NCBI RefSeq assembly: GCF_023101665.1
Contig: NZ_CP082161.1
Span: forward strand, 7,918,501-7,982,500
Direction of reading: 5' to 3'
Source of the DNA: Bradyrhizobium sp. 195
GTDB taxonomy: Bacteria > Pseudomonadota > Alphaproteobacteria > Rhizobiales > Xanthobacteraceae
Length of the DNA: 64,000 bases
The position numbers and the translations under genes are program-made. The notes under the pieces were generated by a model that worked only from the letters and a program-made list of their open reading frames with translations, ran no database searches and had not been told where the DNA came from. Shown here piece after piece: positions 35,283-44,021 of the stretch (its first letter is position 1; each line of letters begins with the position of its first letter).

Positions 35283-35971
35283 CCAAGTGCCGGCCCAAGA
35301 AAGATTTCTCCTTTGGAGACTACGCCGAAACCTTCGACGCTCATATCCGTGCGTCGATACCCGGCTTCCAGCAGCTGGTCGATTACACCGTCGACCGGTC
35401 GGTCACATACGTCCAGCGGGAGACTACGGTCGTCGACGTCGGCTGCTCGACCGGGCGGACGCTAGCAGCCATCCGGCGGGTAAACCAAGCGGCGCGGCCG
35501 GACGCAGACTATCTCGGCATCGACATCGAGCCGCGGTTTCGTCCCTGCTGGGAGAAGCATTCGTTCATGAACTTCCGCTGCGAGGTCGGCGACGCGCTGA
35601 CGCATCCGTTCGACAATGTCTCATTGGCATGCTGCATCATGACGCTTCTGTTCCTGCGGCCGGCTCACAAGCTGCCTTTGCTTAAGCGCATCCGGAGCTC
35701 GATGGTCGAAGGGGGTGCGCTCCTCATCGCGGAGAAGACGCTGGCAGAGACGTCGCGTCAGGAAAGCGACGCGGAGGCCGCTTACATGGACTTCAAGCGC
35801 AGGCAGGGCTTCCGCGCGGAAGAGATCTTGGAGAAGCAGAGCAGCCTCCGGGGTCAGATGACCAGAATGACCGAGCGGGAGCTGCGAGAGATCTTGGTGT
35901 TGGCCGGCTTCCGTGACGTAGAGTCCTACTGGAGGGGGCACATGTTTGTGGCCTTCGTGGCGCTGATATAG
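35279..35971 (+). CDS. CmoA-like SAM-dependent enzyme (possible carboxy-SAM synthase)
   Basis: A 230-residue Rossmann protein, start coupled by ATGA to the fusion gene. It follows E. coli CmoA along its length: 'FDAHIRASIPGFQQL', motif I 'VVDVGCSTGRTLAAI', 'LGIDIEP', 'SLACCIMTLLFLRP', 'MVEGGALLIAEKTL', 'DFKRRQGFRAEEILEKQSS' and the end 'VAFVAL'. CmoA converts SAM and prephenate to carboxy-SAM for tRNA modification. The residue aligning with CmoA Arg199, which holds the carboxylate, is Gln187 here by my hand alignment, so the product may differ. Its place next to a DNA methyltransferase rather than cmoB points to DNA, not tRNA. A plain methyltransferase is the alternative. Confidence 0.78.
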   Translation: MTKCRPKKDFSFGDYAETFDAHIRASIPGFQQLVDYTVDRSVTYVQRETTVVDVGCSTGRTLAAIRRVNQAARPDADYLGIDIEPRFRPCWEKHSFMNFRCEVGDALTHPFDNVSLACCIMTLLFLRPAHKLPLLKRIRSSMVEGGALLIAEKTLAETSRQESDAEAAYMDFKRRQGFRAEEILEKQSSLRGQMTRMTERELREILVLAGFRDVESYWRGHMFVAFVALI

Positions 35972-36096
35972 CACCACGCTGGACCAATGTTTTTACCGAG
36001 TAAAACCGCGACACGTCGGCACAGTTGATTCTTGATGACACCCCGCCGTTCTCTTCTGCTGTCCAACCCACCCAAATCGAGAAAGGAAGTATTGCA

Positions 36097-36477
36097 ATGA
36101 CGCGAACATCAGCATTCGGCCGGTACGGCGTCCGCTCGGCCATGAACCGGTGGTCCGGGGTTTCCGCTGACGGGTCGACCGCAGCAGTCAGCCTCTGGAA
36201 AGATGAGCTTGAAGGACCGGCGGGAGCGATGGTCTATCACAAGGCAGACACTAGAGACTGGACGAACGGGATAGCCAAGCGCGAGTTTTTCCGGCACCTC
36301 CAGCATGCTGTCGATCGCTGCGGAGGCATCGTCAGGGTAGTCATGGTCGTCCGTGATCCGTCCAACCCCTCTCGGACGATCGACTGCTACCCGGCGCCGA
36401 ACGTGATCATGCGAGTGGCAGCCTTGAACATGGTTGGGCTCGCGTTTCGGCTCGAACAGGCGGATCTCGGAGTCTGA
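36097..36477 (+). CDS. Hypothetical protein after the modification operon, 126 aa
   Basis: From ATG 36097, with GAAAGGAAG 7-15 nt upstream, the protein begins MTRTSAFGRYGVRSAMNRWSG. It is small, basic to neutral and soluble, with 'GGIVRVVMVVRDPSNPSRTIDCYPAPNVIMRV' forming likely beta strands. I do not recognise it. The 125-bp gap to the CmoA-like gene leaves room for its own promoter, but direction and proximity allow membership of the same system. Confidence 0.6.
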   Translation: MTRTSAFGRYGVRSAMNRWSGVSADGSTAAVSLWKDELEGPAGAMVYHKADTRDWTNGIAKREFFRHLQHAVDRCGGIVRVVMVVRDPSNPSRTIDCYPAPNVIMRVAALNMVGLAFRLEQADLGV

Positions 36478-36615
36478 AGTCGGCGGCCTGACGGACCGAC
36501 CAACCGGGCTGGATAATCCCATCGGTCGTCGGCCTCGGTACGTGTCCGGTCATCCTCCAACCCGAGGAGGACTGAGGACTCAGCCAGCTGGGCGAAGTCG
36601 TCCGAGCCAGCTGGC

Positions 36616-37368
36616 TCATTGGAGCTCGCCATTAGCTCGGGGTAATACAAGCAGAGCATCGTCATAGGAAATTCGTCCGCGGAGTACCGTTTTGAACACG
36701 TATTCGACCACGCAATCCGGCGTGCTGGTTATCGGCTGGACGTGGATGCGAGCTACCAGCTTCCTCGGCCCGGCATACAAGTCCGCTTGGTTCTTGAAAT
36801 GCTCGGCTAGGGGCTCCTTCAAGCGGGTGAGCGGTGGGACCAATAAGACGGCATGAAAATGCAGGCCGCCATTGCACGAAGTGGGCTCGTTCGAGCGAGC
36901 GGACTTAGCAACCGGAAGGTCCGCCACCGCGATCAGGACGGGAAGCTGGTAGATGGGGATGGCCCTGGGCTTGCGATGCGTCCTAGTCACAAAGGTCGAG
37001 TAAACTCGTTGGACCTCATCTCGCATCTGGCCGACGACGGATGCACGTGGACCGCGGAGATGATCAAATACGAAGGTCACGAGATATGCCGACCACCCAT
37101 CTTCCATTCGGTCGGATACCAGCCGCGAGTACCCGCCGATCATCAATTGCAGGGATCGGCTAGCCGGGAAAAGCTGCTTGAATGGGACGGAAGATTGATG
37201 AACGGCTTGGATAGGATCGATGTCTCGTTCAAGCTCCGTTTGATGGATTGGATATTCGAGCTTGGTCTGTAATGTAGCAATAGAAGACCATATGCCTTCC
37301 GTAGCCGGTGGCATTCTGTAAAACTCCGGGTCGCAGGGATGCTCATGTGGCCATCCAACAAGACGCAA
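36616..37368 (-). CDS. Probable HUH-type replication/relaxase-like protein
   Basis: A 250-residue protein with three features in the order of rolling-circle Rep proteins: 'SAYLVTFVFDHLRG' (motif I-like strand), 'CNGGLHFHAVLLVPP' (His-hydrophobic-His, metal site) and 'VVEYVFKTVLRGR' (Tyr-x-x-Lys, nicking Tyr). This suggests nicking or replication of a small mobile element, or an inovirus-type Gp2/YagK relative. The assignment rests on these motifs only. It is transcribed toward the modification operon and separated from it by 138 bp. Confidence 0.55.
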   Translation of the reverse strand: MRLVGWPHEHPCDPEFYRMPPATEGIWSSIATLQTKLEYPIHQTELERDIDPIQAVHQSSVPFKQLFPASRSLQLMIGGYSRLVSDRMEDGWSAYLVTFVFDHLRGPRASVVGQMRDEVQRVYSTFVTRTHRKPRAIPIYQLPVLIAVADLPVAKSARSNEPTSCNGGLHFHAVLLVPPLTRLKEPLAEHFKNQADLYAGPRKLVARIHVQPITSTPDCVVEYVFKTVLRGRISYDDALLVLPRANGELQ

Positions 37369-37586
37369 AGGCCTGCGCGTTATTTAGCTACTTGGGACCC
37401 GCCGAAAGCATCTCATCGGAGACTTTTTTCAGCTACTCCCGGTAGCGATCTTGAACTGCGGCTACGGTAGGCGCTGACGCGCAATTCGCGATACATTTCT
37501 GGGGACAATTGCGCATCCACCTGCAAAGAGATTCAAAGAACCCGTTTGGCAAGCGGTTAGCAACGAAGCTGAGATCCGAGGAGGAC

Positions 37587-39071
37587 ATGACCAAAAAGCG
37601 AAACATGACCGATGTCGAAGTCGGCCTGGCACGAGCCATGCTCGCGAAGGGCATGAAGAACGATCAGGTGCATTTCTACTTCAACCGCGCCGACCGTTTG
37701 ATCAGCTCCGGTCGTATTGCGCAGATCAAGGACGGCAGTTACGCCAAGGACGTCGCTGCGGCTACCGACGATGAACTGGCAGATTTCATCACTAAGTGGG
37801 ATGCAGAGCACGCCGCCATTTACACAAAAGGCCCGCAATCGCCCACTGAGTCTGACTTTATTGATGCCTTGTTCGAGAAGCGCAAGAGCAGTTGGCATGT
37901 ACGACACGGCGAGACCGACACCGTTGAATGCAAACTCAACTACGCCGTCAGTGGCAAAATCCTTAGAGCCATCGCGGGGCTTGCAAACAACAAAGGCGGG
38001 CACATTCTGTTCGGAATCAGAAATGAAGCAACCATCGTTGACGGCATGTCGGACGACAAGTTCGAAACACTCGATCCAGCGCTGCTGACTTCACATTTGG
38101 TGAGCTTTCTCGACCCAGTTCCGACGGTAACGCGCATCTCACATGTGATTGGAGGCAGGAAGATCGGAGTGCTTCACGTAGAGAAGCATGAAAGGCCGCC
38201 GATAATCGTCCTCAAAGGAATGGGTGGCGACCTTCGTGAGGGTGCCGTGTATTTCCGGTATGTCGGTGAAACGCGGCAGATCAAGCCAGGAGAGATGAGG
38301 GCGATTATCGAAGCGCGAGAGGCTCGCGCGGTCGCCGAATTTAGCAGGAGAATGAGTCGCGTGGCCTCCGGCGCAGGCGCCACTATCGATCTCGATACCG
38401 GTGAGGTGACGGGAAGGACAGGCAGTTTCGTCATAGACCGAGAACTGCTTCCCTCGATCCAATTCGTTCGAGAAGGAGACTTCTCGCAAACAAAAGGCGC
38501 TCCCACATTGCGACTTGTTGGGGATGTGCAGCCGATGTCGGCTGCGGATCGGGATAGAATCCACGTCGTGCGAGACAATATTCCGCCGAACTCGATTGTC
38601 GAAAACTTCTTAGATGACAATCAAGTAAGGGATCCGTTGGCTTATCTGCACGCCCAAGCCTACTACCAACGGAAGTGGATGCCAATTTGGCACTACGTGC
38701 GCCAGCTTTCCATGAGCATCGATGATCTGGTTGAGGACTTGCGCCAACTTTCGGCGTGTATGCCGTCTAGTCGCGACGCTATCGTACAACGGCTGCGCGG
38801 CACGCTGTCGGCCTATAAGATTTACACCGGAAAGCCAAAAACGATGTTGAACGATCTGCGAGCGGGCAAGATCAAAATTCCCAAAAACGACGTCGATCTC
38901 AGCGCCTTTGCCTACGCACTTCATGGTCTACCCAACGATTTCGAAGAGATCGAAAAAGTCCGACCGATAATACACGAATGCTTAAAGAGAGATAACGCGG
39001 AGAAACACCGGAGCCAGATCTACCGAGCCGCATGTCGGGTCGACGAAATCATCCATTATCAGCGAAAATGA
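37587..39071 (+). CDS. AlbA_2 / Schlafen-domain putative DNA-binding protein
   Basis: From ATG 37587 with a strong GAGGAGG site the protein has 494 residues. The N-terminal 'MTDVEVGLARAMLAKGMKNDQVHFYFNRADRLISSGRIAQI' resembles an HTH. The AlbA_2/Schlafen domain is 'TVECKLNYAVSGKILRAIAGLANNKGGHILFGIRN' (about 112-150). The helical C-terminal half is unassigned. Schlafen-like proteins occur as regulators and as nuclease or defence effectors. It is followed by the first copy of the island repeat at 39118. Confidence 0.75.
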   Translation: MTKKRNMTDVEVGLARAMLAKGMKNDQVHFYFNRADRLISSGRIAQIKDGSYAKDVAAATDDELADFITKWDAEHAAIYTKGPQSPTESDFIDALFEKRKSSWHVRHGETDTVECKLNYAVSGKILRAIAGLANNKGGHILFGIRNEATIVDGMSDDKFETLDPALLTSHLVSFLDPVPTVTRISHVIGGRKIGVLHVEKHERPPIIVLKGMGGDLREGAVYFRYVGETRQIKPGEMRAIIEAREARAVAEFSRRMSRVASGAGATIDLDTGEVTGRTGSFVIDRELLPSIQFVREGDFSQTKGAPTLRLVGDVQPMSAADRDRIHVVRDNIPPNSIVENFLDDNQVRDPLAYLHAQAYYQRKWMPIWHYVRQLSMSIDDLVEDLRQLSACMPSSRDAIVQRLRGTLSAYKIYTGKPKTMLNDLRAGKIKIPKNDVDLSAFAYALHGLPNDFEEIEKVRPIIHECLKRDNAEKHRSQIYRAACRVDEIIHYQRK

Positions 39072-39784
39072 AGCACCGGGCAGTTACAGGGAGCCTTGAG
39101 CGAAGTATCATTTGAGCAGCTGTGCTACCCATTCCGGGGACCCAGATTCAGATACCCCCCGGGTCTGACACGGTTCACGTGCTAGGCAATTGTCCAAACA
39201 AGTCGGAAGAGATGCTAGTCATCTACCAATTGCCGTCGGTGAACGAACCAACAGGCGGTCGGACCCCGGCTGTCGTCGAGATTTAATGTGCGGTTACGGA
39301 GAAGGTCATCACTTTGCCTTGCCGGCAAGTGACCCGTGCGTCTAACGGCATCGGCAGCATCGGACCAGAAGAACCACCATCGTGGTCGGGGCCGGCAGTG
39401 CGGTGAGCCCCGTTACTCCTCTGCTTGTCTGCGCAGGATCGCGGCAAGACCGATCCGACGATCCATGCCACCCTCGACGGTCTAAAGCTTTCCCGTCTCT
39501 CGTCAGGCTTCGTTTAGCGACCGTTGCCTGCTTAGGTCGTTCATTTCCAGGAGTGGGCCGGACGATGAGTCTGACGCTCCGACCGATGTGCCAGCCCACC
39601 GGGGTTTCCGCGATTGCTCTTGCTCAGAGGTCACGGTGTAGCGCACGACGCTGAGATTTCCTGTTATCTATACAAGAGCCACGCGATCGGCGATCGCAGT
39701 ATGGCCGCTAGGCTCGCGGTTTAGATATGCAGTTCTCGCTTATCTTGTCGGGCAGGAACATGGTCGAAAAGCAACGGGGTCTAA
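39072..39784. other. Gene-poor stretch with repeat copy 1
   Basis: 713 bp with repeat copy 1 at 39118-39163. Small frames on both strands lack coding character or homology I can recognise, and a decayed mobile fragment is possible. Confidence 0.4.
39118..39163 (+). repeat. Island border repeat, copy 1
   Basis: AGCTGTGCTACCC-ATTCC-GGGGACCCAGATTCAG-ATACCCCCCGG. It shares the pattern GTGCTACCC...GGGACCC...TTC-GCTACCCCCCGG with the other five copies, 47 nt after the Schlafen-domain gene. Confidence 0.8.
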
Positions 39785-40111
39785 GTGGCGCTGAGTTCGA
39801 TGGGTTGGATTGCGGATTTGCTCCGTAGGCCGGATGTCGGCCTACGACCCCGGGAAGGCGCACAGGTCGATTTGCAGCCGCTATCGGAGCGCGGCGGCCG
39901 ATGGTTGAAGCACAACCTGTTTCGCTTCCCGGGGGCGACGTGGTCCCGAAAGCGTGGCTGCGTGGAGCTGGCCGAGGCTGACGTGATCGCACTGCATCTG
40001 GTCGTCGAGCGACTTAGGGAAGCTGGGGTGCGGGTGCGATTCAAGGGGCGACTTCGTCATTGGGATGGGGTGTCGCCGGTATGGAGGATGCTAGTGCGGG
40101 GAAAGCGCTAA
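39785..40111 (+). CDS. Doubtful hypothetical protein, 108 aa
   Basis: An open frame from GTG 39785, Arg-rich ('MGWIADLLRRPDVGLRPREG', 'FRFPGATWSRKRG'), without a recognised domain. The composition could reflect coding or simply GC-rich DNA. It is listed as the only plausible frame in the stretch between the Schlafen gene and the recombinase. Confidence 0.3.
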   Translation: MALSSMGWIADLLRRPDVGLRPREGAQVDLQPLSERGGRWLKHNLFRFPGATWSRKRGCVELAEADVIALHLVVERLREAGVRVRFKGRLRHWDGVSPVWRMLVRGKR

Positions 40112-40206
40112 GCCGCCGTTCAAGATCACGCGTACTCGATCGACCTTTATTTGGTCTCTTCCAGTTGCGACCCCCAACCTCTCCCGGGACTGTCGCAGTA
40201 GATCCA

Positions 40207-40791
40207 TCAAAGCTGTTGTACCACCCGCCTCTGCGCGTCTGCATTCTCCTCTATGTATCGCTGTGTCGTCCGAAGGTTGGAGTGTCCGGCTAAAGCCTGG
40301 ACATCCCTGAGTGATCCGCCAACAGTAGAAATCTTTCGCGCCGCGCCGGTAATGAAGGTCCGTCGGCCGCTGTGGCTGGAGCAGCCGATGAAGCCCAAGT
40401 GTCGGTACCAACGCTGGAACATGTTCACGACGACCTGCGGTGACGTACCGGGGGATCGCTCTGTGCCGATCACGTAGTCTCCGGTCGCTGTTGCCGTGGT
40501 CTTCCGGTACGCAGTGAGCGCGGCTCTTACTGCCGGGTGCATCGGGATCACGCGGCCAGACGTGCCCTTGCTTGCATCGTTGGTCAGGTGGATAGCATGG
40601 CCGACCTGCCCAGCCGCGTCACACACCATCCGCCAAGTCAGGTGAGCTATCTCCTTCGCCCTAAGCCCGGCCTTTGCCGAGAGCAGGAAGATTAGCCTGT
40701 CTCGTTCGGGGTATCTGGTAGTCGAGAGATAGGCGAGAATGGCTTCAGCCTGCCCCTTGGCCAGCGTCTTCGCTTGCTTCCCCAAACCCAT
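40207..40791 (-). CDS. Small tyrosine recombinase, catalytic domain only
   Basis: A 194-residue XerC/D-like phage integrase without an N-terminal SAM-like domain. Catalytic residues are the Arg in 'AGLRAKEIAHLTW', His-x-x-Arg in 'HSGRRTFITGAA', the His in 'LAGHSNLRTTQRYI' and the Tyr of that same string. Such short recombinases occur in rhizobial islands. Its start lies about 128 nt from repeat copy 2, so that repeat may be its recombination site (inference). Confidence 0.85.
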   Translation of the reverse strand: MGLGKQAKTLAKGQAEAILAYLSTTRYPERDRLIFLLSAKAGLRAKEIAHLTWRMVCDAAGQVGHAIHLTNDASKGTSGRVIPMHPAVRAALTAYRKTTATATGDYVIGTERSPGTSPQVVVNMFQRWYRHLGFIGCSSHSGRRTFITGAARKISTVGGSLRDVQALAGHSNLRTTQRYIEENADAQRRVVQQL

Positions 40792-40918
40792 TTTCGTCCT
40801 CCAGACGTCGGATCGACGGCTAACAGGACGCTGGACTGTAATTGGTCCAGATCATTCGTACATGCTGATACCTCAGAGCTGGCGACCGGAAAGACTGCTC
40901 TCGGAGCGTCAATTCGCG

Positions 40919-40964
40919 AGCTGTGCTACCCTTTCCAGGGACCCAAATTCAGCTACCCCCCGGC
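40919..40964 (+). repeat. Island border repeat, copy 2
   Basis: AGCTGTGCTACCCTTTCC then AGGGACCCAAATTCAGCTAC and CCCCCGGC: the best-preserved copy, between the recombinase start and the hxs gene cluster. Confidence 0.85.
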
Positions 40965-41069
40965 TGGGCTCCGCAATACGCCGGCCCTCATCGCGAGATC
41001 GACTTATGACTCACGGAGATCGTATGCGAAGGTTTGTTGACTCACACGCCGCCGTCCCGAGCTAATCAC

Positions 41070-42266
41070 TTAGGCCGAAGTAGCCCCTAAAATCGGTGAA
41101 ACTCCCCGACTGATGCGTGGCCGACCAGTCGTGAAAAAGCCGCTGCAGCGTTCTTTCTCTAGACAGCCTGAGCACGCTTCTACATATGCGTTCTTCCAAT
41201 CTGAGATAGATTGAACTGCCTGAGGCCAAATAGTTCGAGGCAGCACGCACCGAGGCAGATTGTAAATCGAAACCTTGATCCCGGCCGAATTGAGGGCGGC
41301 CACTCCTTCGGCAAGCTGATCTTGATAGTCGAGTGGGTCAATCCAGAGCATTGCATCGTTCGCGATTGCGAATCCGGTGTTCTCAAGGCCCATCAAAGCG
41401 ACATGATCCACAATGGGAAGGTTGCGCGCAAGCCAACGGCATGTCTCCGCGACGATTGGAGCCGTCAAAGCGTGGAGGACAACTCGAACTTCCACCCGCT
41501 GTTTGCGATCCTTTAACTTTAGCACGCCAAGGACCGTCTCGTCGAATGCACCTTTAGCTTGGACTACGTAATCGTGAATGTGGTCCACAGCGGCATAGAT
41601 AGGTATGCCAGCGGTCAGTTGGGGATGTCGCAAATCTGCCCAAGCAGCGGCCACCTCTGTTCGTGCAAAGGCTCGTCCGTTTGTGAGGACATGAATGGCG
41701 GTATCAGGCAAAGATGACTTACATTGCGCGAGGAGATCTATGAACTCCCGCCAATCAGTCAGAGTCTCGCCGCCGGTGAACGCAAAGGACTTCGTTGTAG
41801 GGTCCACAAACGGCAACGCGCGACTAATCTCCTCCAGCACCCATCTGTCGTCCACATTTCGCGGCGGCTGCGAACACATCAAGCAGTTATGGTTGCATCG
41901 TTCGGTTACTAAGAACGAATTATGATTTGACTCGCGTCGATAGAGTGACCGGAACTTCCCTGTTTGAGGCTGCAGCCCAATTAAGTCCCCGTCCGCCAGA
42001 TAGCTATATTCGGGCGTGACCACCAAGAGATCACGGAATTGACTTCCAGGGATGGTGGTGTGATTTCCCACCAACACGGCCTTCGTGAATCCGGATTTGA
42101 CGGCGGTTCCAATCTCTTCTGAGCTTTTGATTACGGCCGCATCAACCGCGTGACGTGGCGATCTAGTCGGCGCAGCCAGACGAACAACCTCTGAAGGGTG
42201 CGGCGTCTCGAATCCGCGCACATAGGATGCAGTGCCACGAAGCGGCAGCATCACATCATGCTCCAT
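41070..42266 (-). CDS. hxsC: His-Xaa-Ser system radical SAM maturase HxsC
   Basis: A 398-residue radical SAM enzyme. The 4Fe-4S site is 'CNHNCLMC' (CxxxCxxC), with 'SFAFTGGETLTDWREFIDLL' as the SAM-binding GGE region, and a C-terminal Cys cluster 'CSGCLEKERC'. It is the last gene of hxsA-D-B-C, overlapping hxsB by 16 nt. With HxsB it is expected to modify the His-Xaa-Ser repeats of HxsA; the chemical change is not settled as far as I know. Confidence 0.9.
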   Translation of the reverse strand: MEHDVMLPLRGTASYVRGFETPHPSEVVRLAAPTRSPRHAVDAAVIKSSEEIGTAVKSGFTKAVLVGNHTTIPGSQFRDLLVVTPEYSYLADGDLIGLQPQTGKFRSLYRRESNHNSFLVTERCNHNCLMCSQPPRNVDDRWVLEEISRALPFVDPTTKSFAFTGGETLTDWREFIDLLAQCKSSLPDTAIHVLTNGRAFARTEVAAAWADLRHPQLTAGIPIYAAVDHIHDYVVQAKGAFDETVLGVLKLKDRKQRVEVRVVLHALTAPIVAETCRWLARNLPIVDHVALMGLENTGFAIANDAMLWIDPLDYQDQLAEGVAALNSAGIKVSIYNLPRCVLPRTIWPQAVQSISDWKNAYVEACSGCLEKERCSGFFTTGRPRISRGVSPILGATSA

Positions 42267-43708
42267 GACCTGAGCACGGCCGCGTCCTCCGGGGAGTTGT
42301 CAAGCAGATCGAGTATGGTGGATATCACCCCCTTCTGTCGCTGGCAGAAGCCGGAAAGCGGCTTGATGCCCAGGGGGTCGCCATGAGTGGCGTGATGATA
42401 GACCGGATCAGCGCCGCAGTGGCTCTCATACACACAGTCGTGGCACTCTGGCGCACATTGACTGAGTGACGCAGCAACGTTCGATACAAGCTTGTTGGAT
42501 AGAATGAGGGAACGATAGTCGTTGTCCACGACGTGGCCCAGCTCAAAGCTGCGATCTCCCATCTCGGCAAGCATGCGTCCTTCGTCAGACGCGAAAACCA
42601 AGCCGTCGTAGTTGTAAACGAGAGCGCCCAGCCCTATGCCCGCAGGGCTTCGGAGATCGACATACCCGATGGGCTGATCCGTCAGGATTCGCCGCAGGAG
42701 CAGGAGCGTATAGAACTCGAAGAACTTGCGACCCTTGCGGTTCAGATCGAGAATGTATCGGAGCCCGCGCCGATAGAAGCCCATCCATTCGGCAGAGTCA
42801 TACTTTTGAAACTGCTTGGTTTTAATCGCGAAGCCGTATGGCGATAATGGCCTTAGGAAGACGCCATCCAGTCCGTGCGCAACGTACTCATCAATGATCT
42901 CTTCGACACGGTCAAGACTGTGCCTCGTGGTCGTCATCAGCGCGCTGACGCGATCAAGCCCCAATGTTGCTTGAGCCTTCTTAATTCCTTGGATGGCGAG
43001 TTCATGACTATCTCCACCCGGCCTCGGACGGTTGCGGTTGTGAAGGTCCGGCGGCCCATCCAGCGATGTTGATAGAGAGACATGGTTCGCCTTGCAAAAC
43101 GAAAGGATCTCGTCAGTCAGCAGCGCCAAGTTCGACGCAATGACGAAATCAACCTCCTTGCCCTTGCCTGGGGCCTCCCGTTTTGCAGCTTCAACGACCT
43201 TCTGAATCAAGGAAAAGTTCAGAAGTGGCTCGCCTCCCTGAAACTCGATCTTGATGTGAGACGATGGACTTTGAAGCGCGATGGAAAGCGCGCGGTGAGC
43301 CGTCTCCTCACTCATATCGAAAAGCGAGTGATCTGTGCTCTGTCGAGATACCTGACAATAAGGGCACGAATGTTCGCACCGGAGAGTGACGACAAACATG
43401 TGGAGTGCTGTCGGCTGACGCAGAAACGACATCCGAGTTCGCAGCCGCATAGCCAGGATTTGATGCTGCGCGCTCTGTCCCTCTCGGGAGACTAGGTGAG
43501 CCGAGTACGCTCGCTCGTACAGGCCATCACCCGGCTGCAGTTGGAGGTCGATCAGCCGCTGGAATTCATTCGCGTTGAGGCGGATAAAGTCACCAACGAT
43601 GTTGGAGACAAGATATTCCGTGGCGCTCTTCCGCTCAAAGCGAAGCGGCATAAGTTGCAACGGCGCTTCACTTCCATGAAAATCGCCGGGTGGGAAGAAG
43701 CGAGACAT
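42251..43708 (-). CDS. hxsB: His-Xaa-Ser system radical SAM maturase HxsB
   Basis: A 485-residue radical SAM/SPASM enzyme. The cluster is 'CEHSCPYC' (CxxxCxxC), followed by 'IKIEFQGGEPLLNFSLI' (SAM-binding GGE), and the SPASM-type auxiliary cysteines are 'CAPECHDCVYESHC' and the late 'LSGFC'. It opens 'MSRFFPPGDFHGSEAPLQLMPLRFER'. It lies 6 nt after hxsD. SPASM maturases typically act on ribosomal peptides, in keeping with HxsA as the substrate. Confidence 0.92.
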   Translation of the reverse strand: MSRFFPPGDFHGSEAPLQLMPLRFERKSATEYLVSNIVGDFIRLNANEFQRLIDLQLQPGDGLYERAYSAHLVSREGQSAQHQILAMRLRTRMSFLRQPTALHMFVVTLRCEHSCPYCQVSRQSTDHSLFDMSEETAHRALSIALQSPSSHIKIEFQGGEPLLNFSLIQKVVEAAKREAPGKGKEVDFVIASNLALLTDEILSFCKANHVSLSTSLDGPPDLHNRNRPRPGGDSHELAIQGIKKAQATLGLDRVSALMTTTRHSLDRVEEIIDEYVAHGLDGVFLRPLSPYGFAIKTKQFQKYDSAEWMGFYRRGLRYILDLNRKGRKFFEFYTLLLLRRILTDQPIGYVDLRSPAGIGLGALVYNYDGLVFASDEGRMLAEMGDRSFELGHVVDNDYRSLILSNKLVSNVAASLSQCAPECHDCVYESHCGADPVYHHATHGDPLGIKPLSGFCQRQKGVISTILDLLDNSPEDAAVLRSWSMM

Positions 43709-43714
43709 CTTCTG

Positions 43715-44020
43715 CTACGAGTTTTCGCCCTGTGGGTAAGCAAGCGACCCGAACGCGAGGGCCAAGATGAGATTCCGTACCGGCTCGGTTCGTCGAGCAA
43801 TCTGCTGCCTGACGTTTTCGTCGATAACGGTGGCTATGAAACGCTGGCTCAAGTCGTCGGCGTTGGTTGCGCCCGGCGTAGGCGCCTCCACCGAGACCAC
43901 ATACTTCGTCCCAACCAGCTCGACCTTACAGATCGCCGAACCAAGCAATCTGTAGGCAGCAGCATTCAAGGCCTCAAGCGATTGGGTCGCCTGATCGAAT
44001 TCGATGGTTTTTGCCGCCAT
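43715..44020 (-). CDS. hxsD: His-Xaa-Ser system protein HxsD
   Basis: A 101-residue acidic protein starting one nucleotide after hxsA. 'AAYRLLGSAICKVELVGTKYVVSVEAP' is a likely beta-rich segment, and the C-terminus is helical. It matches HxsD by size and gene order (hxsA-hxsD-hxsB-hxsC). In analogous systems such small proteins bind the precursor peptide, but its function is unknown. Confidence 0.85.
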   Translation of the reverse strand: MAAKTIEFDQATQSLEALNAAAYRLLGSAICKVELVGTKYVVSVEAPTPGATNADDLSQRFIATVIDENVRQQIARRTEPVRNLILALAFGSLAYPQGENS

Positions 44021-44021
44021 T

